Origin: Marinibacterium anthonyi
Lineage (GTDB): Bacteria > Pseudomonadota > Alphaproteobacteria > Rhodobacterales > Rhodobacteraceae
Length of the DNA stretch: 64,000 bases
Assembly (NCBI GenBank): GCA_003217735.2
Contig: CP031585.1
Span: 2,839,501 to 2,903,500, forward strand
Direction of reading: 5' to 3'
Positions within the stretch are counted from its first letter, which is position 1. Each line of letters starts with the position of its first letter. Shown one piece after another: positions 8,195-17,036 of this stretch. The position numbers and the translations under genes were made by a program. Under the pieces are notes generated by a model, which had not been told where the DNA came from, searched no databases, and saw nothing but the letters and a program-made list of their open reading frames with translations.

Positions 8195-9856
8195 ATGGAC
8201 TATTACGACCTGGGGCCGCATTCCTGGCCGATCTCGACAGAGGTGCCCGACGCGCAATTGTGGTTCGACCGCGGTCTGAACTGGACCTACGGCTTCAACC
8301 ACGAAGAGGCCATCGCCTGTTTCAGACGGGCGGCCATGCTGGACCCCGGCGCCGCGATGCCCTGGTGGGGCGTGGCCTATGCCTCGGGGCCCAACTACAA
8401 CCTGCCCTGGCACCTGCTGGACGCCCCCGGCCGCGCCAGGGCGCTGGCCCAGGCCCATGCCGCCACGACCGAGGCGCTCGCGCGTCTGGACGGCGCCACG
8501 CCCCTCGAACGCACCATGATCGAGGCGCTGACGTCCCGCTATCCGCAGGCCGACCCGATCGACGATCTGTCGCGCTGGGACCACGCCTATGCCGCAGCCA
8601 TGCGCGCCGCCTTCTCCGCCTTCCCCGACAGCCTGGACCTGCGGGCGATCTATGCGGAATCGCTGCTGACGCTGACGCCCTGGAAGATGTGGGACCTGAA
8701 GACCGGCGAACCCGCCGACGGCGCCGCCACTGTCGAGGCGCAGATGGTGCTGGAAGACGCGTTTTCCGCCAGCCCCGGCGCGATGGCGCATCCCGGCCTG
8801 CTGCATTTTTACGTCCACCTGATGGAAATGTCGCCCTGGCCCGAAAAGGCGCTGAAGGCGTCCGACGTGTTGCGCACCCTGGTGCCCGACGCCGGCCACC
8901 TGGTGCACATGCCGACCCATATCGACATCCTCTGCGGCGATTATCAGAACGTGGTGCTGTGGAACGAAAAGGCGGTCGCGGCCGACCTGAAATATTACCG
9001 CACCGAAGGCGCCTTCAACATCTACACCGGCTATCGCCAGCACGATTACCACTTCATCATCTACGGCGCGATGTTCCTGGGCCAGATCGAACCGGCCCGC
9101 ACGGCGCTGAAGGGCCTCGACGACACCACGCCCGAGGCCATGCTGCGCATCCCCTCGCCCCCCATGGCGGATTTCTTCGAAAGCTACCTGTCGTTCGAAC
9201 CCCATGTGCTGGTCCGCTTTGGCCGCTGGCACGAGGCGATCGCCCTGGAACCGCCCGCCGACCAGGATCTCTACTGCACGAAAACCGCCTTCGTGCACTA
9301 CGCCCGCACCATCGCCTTCGCCGCCCTCGGCCGCGTGGCCGAGGCAGAAGCCGAAGAGGCGGTCTTCCTCGCCGCCTGTTCCCGCGTGCCGGACAGCCGG
9401 CTGCTGCACAACAACCGCGTCATCGACCTGCTGGACATCGCCAGGGCCATGGTCCGGGGCGAGGTCGAATACCGCAAGGCCAATTTCGACGCCGCCTTCG
9501 ACCACCTGCGCCGCTCGGTCACGCTGGAAGACAACCTGCCCTACGATGAACCCTGGGGCTGGATGCAGCCCGCGCGCCACGCGCTTGGCGCGTTGCTGTT
9601 CGAACAGGGCCGCATCGACGAGGCCGAGGCCGCCTATCGCGCGGATCTGGGGCTGGGCGGACAGTTGAGCCGGGCCAGCGTGCATCCCGACAATGTCTGG
9701 TCGCTCAAGGGGTTGCACGATTGCCTGAAGGCACGGGGCGACACGGTCGAGATCGCGCTGATCCGCCAGCGCCTGGACCTGGCGCTGGCCCGCGCGGACC
9801 GGGCGGTGGGCGCGTCCTGTTTCTGCGCCCAGGCCGCCATGCGCGCGGCGCAGTGA
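8195..9856 (+). CDS. TPR-repeat protein of unknown function
   Basis: A 553-residue soluble protein with tetratricopeptide-like helical pairs. Clear units include NHEEAIACFRRAAMLDPGAA near residue 35, and QGRIDEAEAAYRADL near 470. No signal peptide or catalytic domain is visible. Histidine-rich patches (HPGLLHFYVHLMEMSPWPEKA, GHLVHMPTHIDILCGDYQN) are conserved-looking and unusual for a simple scaffold, so an enzymatic or metal-binding role is possible. Start at 8195 follows AGGGGGGCAAGCG. The gene converges on mfd, with two perfect palindromes between them. Function is not recognised. Confidence 0.8.
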   Translation: MDYYDLGPHSWPISTEVPDAQLWFDRGLNWTYGFNHEEAIACFRRAAMLDPGAAMPWWGVAYASGPNYNLPWHLLDAPGRARALAQAHAATTEALARLDGATPLERTMIEALTSRYPQADPIDDLSRWDHAYAAAMRAAFSAFPDSLDLRAIYAESLLTLTPWKMWDLKTGEPADGAATVEAQMVLEDAFSASPGAMAHPGLLHFYVHLMEMSPWPEKALKASDVLRTLVPDAGHLVHMPTHIDILCGDYQNVVLWNEKAVAADLKYYRTEGAFNIYTGYRQHDYHFIIYGAMFLGQIEPARTALKGLDDTTPEAMLRIPSPPMADFFESYLSFEPHVLVRFGRWHEAIALEPPADQDLYCTKTAFVHYARTIAFAALGRVAEAEAEEAVFLAACSRVPDSRLLHNNRVIDLLDIARAMVRGEVEYRKANFDAAFDHLRRSVTLEDNLPYDEPWGWMQPARHALGALLFEQGRIDEAEAAYRADLGLGGQLSRASVHPDNVWSLKGLHDCLKARGDTVEIALIRQRLDLALARADRAVGASCFCAQAAMRAAQ

Positions 9857-9863
9857 CCGCGCA

Positions 9864-9884
9864 ATTTTATGTGCAACATAAAAT
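9864..9884. repeat. Perfect AT-rich inverted repeat between convergent genes
   Basis: Nine-base arms ATTTTATGT and ACATAAAAT flank GCA. It starts 8 bases after the TPR gene stop. It may act as a bidirectional terminator or a protein site. Confidence 0.7.
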
Positions 9885-9894
9885 CGCCCCCCCA

Positions 9895-9916
9895 AGATTA
9901 TTCGGACGAATAATCT
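9895..9916. repeat. Second perfect inverted repeat before the mfd 3' end
   Basis: Ten-base arms AGATTATTCG and CGAATAATCT flank GA. It ends 12 bases from the mfd stop codon. The position between two gene ends suggests transcription termination for both strands. Confidence 0.7.
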
Positions 9917-9928
9917 CGACCCGTGCCC

Positions 9929-12900
9929 TTACCCCGCCGCGGCCTTCTTCCGGAACGTCCCCGCCTTTTCGGCCAGGTCCCGGGCAATGGCAAACGCCCC
10001 CTTGATCTTGTCCGCCTCCGTCGTCCAGTCGCGCCGCACGATGATCTTGTTGTCCTTGACCTTGGCCAGGCCCTTCTGCGCCTGGATGAACTCCACCAGG
10101 CCCTGCGGATTGACGAACTTGTCGTTGTGGAACTGGATCGTCGCCCCCTTGGGCCCGCCGTCCAGCCTGGCAATCCCGGCCTTCTTGCACATCGCCTTGA
10201 TCCGCACGACCAGCAACAAGGTGTTGACCTCCTTGGGCAATTTCCCGAACCGGTCGATCAGTTCGGCGGCAAATCCTTCCAGCTCCACCTTGGTGGTCAG
10301 CGACGACAACCGCCGGTACAGGCCCAGCCGGACGTCCAGGTCCGGCACGTAATCCTCCGGGATCAGCACCGACACCCCAAGGTTGATGCTGGGCGCCCAT
10401 TGCCCGTCATCCTCGGTCAGCCCTTCCAGCTCGCCCGACCGGATCTTGGCAATCGCCTCCTCCAGCATCGACTGGTACAGCTCATAGCCCACGTCGCGCA
10501 TCTGGCCGGACTGTTCCTCGCCCAGCAGGTTGCCGGCGCCGCGAATGTCCAGGTCCTGGCTGGCCAGCGTGAACCCGGCCCCCAGCGTATCCAGCGACCC
10601 CAGCACCCGCAGCCGTTTCTCGGCCGTCGTGGTCAGCTTGGCGCGGGGTTTCGTCGTCAGGTAGGCATAGGCCCGCGTCTTCGACCGGCCCACGCGCCCC
10701 CGGATCTGGTACAATTGCGCCAGCCCGAACATGTCCGCCCGGTGAATCACCATCGTGTTCGCCGTCGGAATATCCAGGCCGCTTTCCACGATCGTCGTGG
10801 CCAGCAGCACGTCATATTTCCCGTCGTAAAACGCGTTCATCCGGTCATCCAGCTCTCCGGCGGCCATCTGGCCATGCGCCGTGACCACGCTCACTTCCGG
10901 CACCTCGTCGCGCAGGAAGGCTTCGATCTCGGGCAGGTCGGAAATGCGCGGCACCACGAAGAAGGACTGCCCGCCGCGATAATGTTCGCGCAGCAGCGCC
11001 TCGCGGATGGTCAGGCTGTCGAATTCGCTGACGTAGGTCCGGATCGCCAGCCGGTCGACCGGCGGCGTGCCGATGATCGACAGGTCGCGCACGCCCGACA
11101 GCGACAGTTGCAGCGTGCGCGGAATCGGCGTCGCCGTCAGCGTCAGCACGTGAATGTCGGACCTGAGCTGCTTCAGCCGCTCCTTGTGGGTCACGCCGAA
11201 ATGCTGTTCCTCGTCGATGATCAGCAGCCCGAGGTTCTGGAACCGGATCCCGTTGGCCAGCAGCGCATGCGTGCCCACGACGATATCCACCGTCCCGTCG
11301 GCCATGCCCTTGCGCGTCTCTGCGGCCTCCTTCGCGGAAACGAACCGCGACAACTGCCTGACCTGCAACGGAAATCCACGGAACCGTTCCTTGAACCCGG
11401 CCGCGTGCTGGCGCGCCAGCAGCGTCGTTGGCGCGACGACCGCCACCTGCACGCCGGTCATTGCCGCGACAAAGGCCGCCCGCATCGCGACCTCGGTCTT
11501 GCCAAAGCCCACGTCGCCGCAGATCAGCCTATCCATCGGCTGCCCCGACGTCATGTCGTCCATCACGTCGGCAATCGCGCGCAGCTGGTCGTCGGTCTCC
11601 TGGTACGGGAACCGCGCGCAGAATTCTTCCCAGGCATGGGGCACCGGCTCAAGGATCGGGGCCTTGCGCAGCGCGCGTTCGGCGGCCACCCGGATCAGGC
11701 GGTCCGCCATCTCGCGGATGCGTTCCTTCAGCTTGGCCTTCTTCGCCTGCCAGGCCCCGCCGCCCAGCTTGTCCAGCAGGCCTTCCTCGTGGCCGTAGCG
11801 CGACAGCAGTTCGATATTCTCGACCGGCAGGTAAAGCCTTGCGTCCTCGGCATATTCCAGCAGCAGGCATTCGTGCTGCGCGCCAAGCGCCTCGATCACC
11901 TCCAACCCCTGATACCGCCCGATCCCGTGGTCCACGTGCACCACCAGGTCGCCGGGGCTCAGCGATTGCGCCTCGGTCAGGAAATTTTCGGCCCGGCGGC
12001 GTTTCTTGGGCGCCCGGATCAGCCGGTCGCCCAGCACGTCCTGCTCGGAAATCACCGTCATCCCGGGCGTCTCATACCCGTGTTCCAGCGCCCAGACCGC
12101 CAGGTGCAGCCCGCGCTTGCCGATCCGCGTCGCGTTCGGGATCGGGATCGCCTCGGCCAGGCCCTCGTCCTCGATCAGACCCGTCAGCCGTTCCCGCGCG
12201 CCTTCGGAATAAGACGCGACAACCACCGGCCCCTTTTGCAGCTTGGCCGTCACATGCGCGGCCAAAGCCCCGAAAAGGCTGATGTTTTCCTGCTGGCGTT
12301 CGGGCGAGAAGTTGCGCCCGATCCGCCCGCCCGCATCGATCACGCCGGGCCCCGACGCCTGCGGCAAGGGATGGAACTGCAACACCCGGCGGCCCTGAAC
12401 GGCGGCCTCCCAGGCATCGTCGTCCAGGTACAGCATCCCCGGAGGCGCCGGTTTATAGACCGAATCCCGGTGCGACCGCCCCTCCAACGCCAGGCGGCGC
12501 GTTTCATACTGATCGGCGATCGCGTCCCACCGGGCCAGCCGCGTGGGCGTGCTCTGGTCATCCATCGTGACCGCCGCGCCGGGCAGGTAGTCGAACAGCG
12601 TCTCAAGCCGGTCGTGGAAGAAGCCCAGCCAATGTTCGACCCCGGCGTGCTTGCGCCCGGCGCTGACGGCCTCGTACAGCGGATCGTCGGTGCCCGCCGC
12701 GCCAAAGGTCAGCCGGTAATTCTGCCGGAACCGGGTGATCGCCGGTTCGTCCAGGATCACCTCGCTGACCGGCGCCAGTTCGACCACCTCCAGCGGTTCG
12801 GTCGTGCGCTGTGTCGCCGGATCGAACCGGCGCGCCCCGTCCAGCACGTCACCGAACAGGTCCAGCCGCACCGGCCCCGCATCGCCGGGGGGAAAGATGT

Positions 12901-13387
12901 CGATGATCCCGCCGCGCACCGCGTAATCGCCGGGTTCCATCACCGTCGGACTTTGGGAAAACCCCATGCGGACCAGAAAGTTACGCAGCGCCTTTTCATC
13001 GATACGTCCACCGACCCGCGCCGTGAACGCCGCCTCGCGCAACAGCTCGCGCGCGGGCACCCGTTGCGTCGCCGCGTTCAGCGTCGTCAGCAGAACGAAC
13101 CGGTCCGGCATCTGATGCACCAGCGCCGCCAACGTCGCCATGCGCGCGGCCGACACGTCCGGGTTCGGCGACATCCGGTCATAGGGCAGGCAATCCCAGG
13201 CCGGGAACACGAACACCGGCATGTCGGGCGCGTGGAATTCCAGCGCCGCGCGCATCGCCGCCAGCCGCTTGTCGTCGCGCGCCACGTGCAGCACCGGCGC
13301 GCCGCTGCGCCCGATCTCGTCCAGGATCAGCCTGGCGTCAAAGCCTTCGGGGGCACCGCCCACAACGATATGGTCAGAGGAGCTCAT
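9929..13387 (-). CDS. mfd: Transcription-repair coupling factor Mfd
   Basis: An 1152-residue ATP-dependent translocase that removes RNA polymerase stalled at DNA damage and recruits UvrA. In order: a UvrB-like N-terminal part, a CarD/RID RNA-polymerase interaction domain (GDLVVHVDHGIGRYQGLE), a RecG-like motor with Walker A ICGDVGFGKTEVAMRAAF and the DEEQ box (LLIIDEEQHFGVTHKERLK), helicase motifs including the ATPIPRTLQLS segment, and the C-terminal TRCF domain. ATG 13387 (MSSSDHIVV) has AGGA 6 bases upstream; an in-frame TTG 21 bases earlier is less likely. The upstream membrane-protein gene lies 39 bases away on the same strand and may share a transcript. Confidence 0.97.
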   Translation of the reverse strand: MSSSDHIVVGGAPEGFDARLILDEIGRSGAPVLHVARDDKRLAAMRAALEFHAPDMPVFVFPAWDCLPYDRMSPNPDVSAARMATLAALVHQMPDRFVLLTTLNAATQRVPARELLREAAFTARVGGRIDEKALRNFLVRMGFSQSPTVMEPGDYAVRGGIIDIFPPGDAGPVRLDLFGDVLDGARRFDPATQRTTEPLEVVELAPVSEVILDEPAITRFRQNYRLTFGAAGTDDPLYEAVSAGRKHAGVEHWLGFFHDRLETLFDYLPGAAVTMDDQSTPTRLARWDAIADQYETRRLALEGRSHRDSVYKPAPPGMLYLDDDAWEAAVQGRRVLQFHPLPQASGPGVIDAGGRIGRNFSPERQQENISLFGALAAHVTAKLQKGPVVVASYSEGARERLTGLIEDEGLAEAIPIPNATRIGKRGLHLAVWALEHGYETPGMTVISEQDVLGDRLIRAPKKRRRAENFLTEAQSLSPGDLVVHVDHGIGRYQGLEVIEALGAQHECLLLEYAEDARLYLPVENIELLSRYGHEEGLLDKLGGGAWQAKKAKLKERIREMADRLIRVAAERALRKAPILEPVPHAWEEFCARFPYQETDDQLRAIADVMDDMTSGQPMDRLICGDVGFGKTEVAMRAAFVAAMTGVQVAVVAPTTLLARQHAAGFKERFRGFPLQVRQLSRFVSAKEAAETRKGMADGTVDIVVGTHALLANGIRFQNLGLLIIDEEQHFGVTHKERLKQLRSDIHVLTLTATPIPRTLQLSLSGVRDLSIIGTPPVDRLAIRTYVSEFDSLTIREALLREHYRGGQSFFVVPRISDLPEIEAFLRDEVPEVSVVTAHGQMAAGELDDRMNAFYDGKYDVLLATTIVESGLDIPTANTMVIHRADMFGLAQLYQIRGRVGRSKTRAYAYLTTKPRAKLTTTAEKRLRVLGSLDTLGAGFTLASQDLDIRGAGNLLGEEQSGQMRDVGYELYQSMLEEAIAKIRSGELEGLTEDDGQWAPSINLGVSVLIPEDYVPDLDVRLGLYRRLSSLTTKVELEGFAAELIDRFGKLPKEVNTLLLVVRIKAMCKKAGIARLDGGPKGATIQFHNDKFVNPQGLVEFIQAQKGLAKVKDNKIIVRRDWTTEADKIKGAFAIARDLAEKAGTFRKKAAAG

Positions 13388-13426
13388 ACATGTCCTGCCG
13401 GTCGTCAAGTTCCGATGCGCGCGCCG

Positions 13427-13954
13427 TCAGCCGCCAAGCACACCGATCGTTAGGTTCTGGTACATCCCCCAGAGCGCGGTGACAAAGATCGAAAGCGTCC
13501 CGATCATCTGGACATGCAGCCGGTGCCGCGTCAGCCGCCGGTACAGGTCCTCGCCGCTCAGCCCCTGGCCCGCGACATGGCGCGCCGTGCGCAGCGACAG
13601 CCCCGCCACCGCCGACAGCGGCAACAGCAGCAGGAACACCGCCTGGGCCAGTTCGACACGATAGACAAAGCCCAGCATCGCCAGCGACGTCAGCACGAAA
13701 CACCCCAGACCCAGCATCCACAGCCCCGACACGTCGGCGATGTACAGCACCCGGTTCACGTTGATCCGCGTCATGTCCTCTAGGTCGATGGCCGCCTGCC
13801 CGCCCGTCTTGCGGGCCCGCACCACCATGTCATAAGGCACGCCCATCACCCAGTGGCTGACCGAAGACCACAGCACCGCAAGCGAAATCCAGAACCACAG
13901 GTTCGAAAACGACCGCATGTCGATAAGCTCGAAGATCGCCTTATACCAGTCCAA
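13427..13954 (-). CDS. Small membrane protein, 'SufBCD component'-type of Rhodobacterales
   Basis: About 175 residues with four hydrophobic segments (FSNLWFWISLAVLWSSVSHWV; a central pair around VSGLWMLGLGCFVLTSLAML and AVFLLLLPLSAVAGLSL; and a last one near the C-terminus). I recall close relatives in roseobacters annotated 'component of SufBCD complex', but nothing in the sequence shows Fe-S chemistry and no suf gene is nearby, so that name should be treated as inherited. The start is set at TTG 13954 (LDWYKAIFELIDM), where relatives begin with MDWY; no clear Shine-Dalgarno was seen, and an upstream start is possible. It precedes mfd on the same strand. Confidence 0.65.
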   Translation of the reverse strand: MDWYKAIFELIDMRSFSNLWFWISLAVLWSSVSHWVMGVPYDMVVRARKTGGQAAIDLEDMTRINVNRVLYIADVSGLWMLGLGCFVLTSLAMLGFVYRVELAQAVFLLLLPLSAVAGLSLRTARHVAGQGLSGEDLYRRLTRHRLHVQMIGTLSIFVTALWGMYQNLTIGVLGG

Positions 13955-14157
13955 GATACCAGTCCACGCCGCCTGCCTCTGCCTGACCCGCCCGGGCCCG
14001 GCCCCTGCCAGGTCCCGGTTCGCGAACAGGATTTCGTCATGCCACCCCGGTGACACAAGCGCAAGCATGACGGTCCTGCGGCAATGCCCCACCCTTGCCG
14101 CCGTGCCCGTTCCGTGCCACCAGAAGCACCATTCGACAGAATGGAAAGGTTCACCCC

Positions 14158-15150
14158 ATGATCCCCACCGTCGCGCCCTATCCCTTCGCCCGCCTGCGCC
14201 GTGCCCGCCAGACGCCCGCCATACGCGGCCTGGTCCGTGAAAACGCGCTCAAGGCCGAAGACCTGATCTGGCCCGTGTTCGTCCGCGACGGCGAAGGGAT
14301 CGAGGAACCGGTGCCGTCCATGCCCGGTGTCGTGCGCCGGTCCGTCGACCTGATCGCCCAGGCCGCGCGCGGCGCCTTTGACTCGGGCGTGCCGGCGATC
14401 TGCGTCTTTCCCTATACCGCGCTGAAAGACCGGACCGAAGATTGCGCCATGGCCTGGTCGCCCGACAACGTGGCCAACCGCGCCATCCGCGCCATCAAGG
14501 CCGAAGTGCCTGAAATGGCGGTGATGACCGATGTCGCGCTGGATCCCTACAACATCAACGGCCACGACGGGTTTGTCGTGGACGGCCAGATCCTGAACGA
14601 CGAAACCGTCGAGGCGCTGGTCAGGATGTCGCTGGCCCAGGCCGACAGCGGCGCCGACATCATCGGCCCGTCGGACATGATGGACGGGCGCATCGGCGCG
14701 ATCCGCCAGGCGCTGGAAACCGGCGGTCACCGCAACGTGATGATCCTGTCCTATGCCGCCAAATACGCATCCGCCTTCTACGGACCGTTCCGCGACGCCG
14801 TGGGCGCATCCGGCGCGCTGACCGGCGACAAGAACACCTACCAGATGGATCCGGCCAATTCCGACGAGGCCCTGCGCCTGGTCGCCCGCGACCTGAACGA
14901 AGGCGCCGACATGGTCATGGTCAAGCCCGGCATGCCCTACCTGGACATCTGCCGCCGGGTTAAGGACAGCTTTGGCGTGCCCACCTTCGCCTACCAGGTG
15001 TCGGGCGAATACGCGATGATCATGGCCGCCGCCCAGAACGGCTGGATCGACGGCGACAAGATCATGATGGAAAGCCTGATGGGCTTCAAACGCGCCGGCT
15101 GCGACGGAATCCTGACCTATTTCGCCCCGAAAGTGGCGCCGCTCCTGTAA
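14158..15150 (+). CDS. hemB: Delta-aminolevulinic acid dehydratase (porphobilinogen synthase)
   Basis: A 330-residue enzyme condensing two 5-aminolevulinate molecules to porphobilinogen in haem, chlorophyll and cobalamin synthesis. The catalytic lysines lie in SYAAKYASAFYGPF and MVMVKPGMPYLD. The metal-site segment reads DVALDPYNINGHDG, the aspartate-rich form of Mg-dependent enzymes and not the cysteine-rich zinc form. ATG 14158 is chosen with GGAAAGG about 10 bases upstream. It is followed by a GC-rich hairpin, then by the HasA-like gene on the same strand. Confidence 0.96.
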   Translation: MIPTVAPYPFARLRRARQTPAIRGLVRENALKAEDLIWPVFVRDGEGIEEPVPSMPGVVRRSVDLIAQAARGAFDSGVPAICVFPYTALKDRTEDCAMAWSPDNVANRAIRAIKAEVPEMAVMTDVALDPYNINGHDGFVVDGQILNDETVEALVRMSLAQADSGADIIGPSDMMDGRIGAIRQALETGGHRNVMILSYAAKYASAFYGPFRDAVGASGALTGDKNTYQMDPANSDEALRLVARDLNEGADMVMVKPGMPYLDICRRVKDSFGVPTFAYQVSGEYAMIMAAAQNGWIDGDKIMMESLMGFKRAGCDGILTYFAPKVAPLL

Positions 15151-15154
15151 CACA

Positions 15155-15175
15155 CCGTCCCGCCCGCCGGGACGG
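15155..15175 (+). terminator. GC-rich hairpin after hemB
   Basis: Seven-base arms CCGTCCC and GGGACGG flank a 7-base loop, starting 4 bases after the stop. There is no T-run, so intrinsic termination is only possible, not shown. Confidence 0.45.
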
Positions 15176-15334
15176 ACCCCATCCGCGTCACACATCCGCC
15201 ATCGGCACAGTTTTCCCTTGAAAACCCGGCCTGATGCGGCAAGTAATCCGCAACGCAAGCTCGCAGGTCCGGCCACAGGCCCGACACACCCTGGCCAGCC
15301 CGCATTCCAAGGTCCAGCCACGAAAGCTTGCATC

Positions 15335-16675
15335 ATGACCATTACCATCACCTCCGGCAATGCCGGGGCAACCGACTTCATCGGCTACCTGGCCGCGTTC
15401 GACGCCACCTTCACGGCCTCGGGCCGCGGCGTGTTCTCGCAGGGGCTGGGCGGCGAATACGCCCTGGCCGACAGCTCGATCTCCGACAGCGCGACCCTGT
15501 CCTCGCAGGGGGTCATCATCGGCGACAGCCTCAGCTACAGCCTCGACACCCACACCGTCACCGGCATCATCAACGACATCCAGTTCGGCTATGGCGTGAC
15601 CTCGACCGCGACCGACAGCCCGATGCTGGTCGATCTCGACATGGCGCAGGTGGACTTCACCGTCGAATTCGACCCCCAGCTTGACGACGGCGACACCGTC
15701 AACGACGTGCTCTACGGCCTGCTGGGGCTGGCCGCGGCCGGTGTCGCCCCCACCGACGCGCTGGAAGCGCTTCTGGCCACCGACGACATCACCTACATCG
15801 GCAGCGCCGGCAAGGACCGGTTCACCGGCTACGACCACGACGATGTGCTGGTCGGCAAGGGCGGCAATGACGGGCTCTGGGGCATGGGCGGCGACGACAG
15901 GCTGTTCGGCGGCGCCGGCCGCGACGTGCTGGACGGAGGCGATGGCGACGACCGGCTGGACGGCGGCGACGGCGGCGACCAGCTGAAGGGCGGCGCGGGC
16001 AACGACACGATCCTTGGCGGCGCGGGCGACGACAAGATCTTCGGACATGCCGGATCCGACACGATCACGGGCGACGCGGGCAACGACGTGATCGACGGCG
16101 GCGCCGGTTTCGACACGATCAACGGCGGCGATGGCGACGACACCATCCGGGGCAGCAACGGCAACGACACGCTCAAGGGCGGCGCCGGGCTGAACCGGAT
16201 CAATGGCGGCGACGGCGACGACACGATTTCGGGCGGCAACGACGACGACGCGATCGCGGGCGGCAACGGTGACGACATCATCCGCGCCGGCGACGGCGAC
16301 GACCAGATCGCGGGCGGCGCGGGCGACGACACGATCAAGGGCAACGCGGGCGCCGACACCATCCTGGGCGGCGACGGCGCGGACGTGATCGACGGCGGCG
16401 CGGACGACGACACGCTGACCGGCGGCGCGGGCGAAGACAGCTTCGTCTTCACCGGCGATTTCGGCGTCGACCGCATCACCGACTTCACCGCGGGCGAAGA
16501 CACGCTGGATATCTCGGCCCTGACGGGCGAGGCGCAGTCCCTCACCGACTTCCTTGCCGCCTCGACCGAAGACACCACCGGCTTGGTCTACGACATGGGC
16601 GGCGACGGCGAGAACGTCATCGTCCTGGTCGGCGTGACGGCGAACGATCTCGGCGCGTCCGATTTCCTGTTCTGA
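15335..16675 (+). CDS. Secreted HasA-like haem-binding domain fused to RTX repeats
   Basis: A 446-residue protein with no N-terminal signal peptide. Residues 1 to about 155 resemble the hemophore HasA: GGEYALADS, GDSLSYSLDTHTVTG and NDVLYGLLGL match positions in HasA such as GSQYAL, GDLHYTLF...HTLWG and HKVVYGLMSG. Tyr68 and His73 fall where HasA has its haem-ligand tyrosine and supporting histidine; the loop between them is three residues shorter, and the first HasA haem-ligand histidine loop is not visible. Residues 174-371 are 22 RTX nonapeptides (GGxGxDxLx), a calcium-binding beta-roll. The last 75 residues, ending SDFLF, look like a type I secretion signal. A secreted haem scavenger is inferred; a plain RTX protein is the alternative. 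No has/prt transport genes are nearby. Confidence 0.75.
   Translation: MTITITSGNAGATDFIGYLAAFDATFTASGRGVFSQGLGGEYALADSSISDSATLSSQGVIIGDSLSYSLDTHTVTGIINDIQFGYGVTSTATDSPMLVDLDMAQVDFTVEFDPQLDDGDTVNDVLYGLLGLAAAGVAPTDALEALLATDDITYIGSAGKDRFTGYDHDDVLVGKGGNDGLWGMGGDDRLFGGAGRDVLDGGDGDDRLDGGDGGDQLKGGAGNDTILGGAGDDKIFGHAGSDTITGDAGNDVIDGGAGFDTINGGDGDDTIRGSNGNDTLKGGAGLNRINGGDGDDTISGGNDDDAIAGGNGDDIIRAGDGDDQIAGGAGDDTIKGNAGADTILGGDGADVIDGGADDDTLTGGAGEDSFVFTGDFGVDRITDFTAGEDTLDISALTGEAQSLTDFLAASTEDTTGLVYDMGGDGENVIVLVGVTANDLGASDFLF
15854..16447 (+). repeat. RTX nonapeptide array (22 units) within the HasA-like gene
   Basis: Twenty-two consecutive 27-base units encode nine-residue calcium-binding repeats such as GGAGNDTIL and GGDGDDTIR, running without interruption from residue 174 to 371. 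The units differ at DNA level and are not a CRISPR array. Confidence 0.9.
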
Positions 16676-17036
16676 TCGGCTTTCCGGACGCGGGCGCGGT
16701 GTCGGGGACATCCCGCACGGCGCCCGCGCCTGGTCGTGCTGGTCGTTCTGGCCGATGCAGCAGGCGTGAAACAGGCGCAAAACGCCGATGAAACGGGCAC
16801 GCGGGGACCGCACAACCCCGCGCGCACATGGGCAATCACCTAACAAATGGTTAATTCACCTCTGTAACCCTTTGAAATTCCTTATGTCACCTGATGTCCC
16901 ACGCGTGGGACACCTTTACCGGCACCGCCCCGCCGCCCGATCCCCTCAGGAGGTGACACCCGGGGCCCCAGCCGGTATGATCTGTGACAAGGCCGGCCAA
17001 GAACGGCCACAGTCAGGCAAACGAGGCACGACAGAC
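16676..17036. other. Intergenic control region upstream of the SYLF lipoprotein gene
   Basis: About 360 bases with no convincing gene. The central part (about 16840-16915) is AT-richer and holds a perfect 18-base palindrome. A full anti-16S complement AGGAGGTGA at 16948-16956 has no start codon at proper distance; the nearest in-frame ATG is 21 bases further on. Confidence 0.5.
16895..16912. promoter_or_regulatory. Perfect 18-bp palindrome, putative operator
   Basis: TGTCCCACGCGTGGGACA is fully self-complementary with no spacer. It lies 125 bases before the SYLF lipoprotein start, after an AT-rich tract, in a promoter-like position. The regulator is not identified. Confidence 0.55.

Noticed and set aside
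6788-9895. A ~1000-residue minus-strand frame opposite the MFS and TPR genes
   Set aside because: It is an antisense shadow of two genes with clear domains, and has low-complexity composition.
9923-13453. A very long plus-strand open frame opposite mfd
   Set aside because: It is the antisense shadow of a GC3-biased gene; its residues are His/Arg/Gln-rich without any domain.
15854-16447. Regular 27-base repeats that might be a CRISPR-like array
   Set aside because: They are in-frame codons for RTX nonapeptides within one open reading frame; units vary and there are no spacers of constant repeat identity.
16948-16978. A gene starting after the perfect Shine-Dalgarno AGGAGGTGA
   Set aside because: The nearest ATG is 21 bases away and its frame runs into the SYLF lipoprotein, burying the signal peptide.
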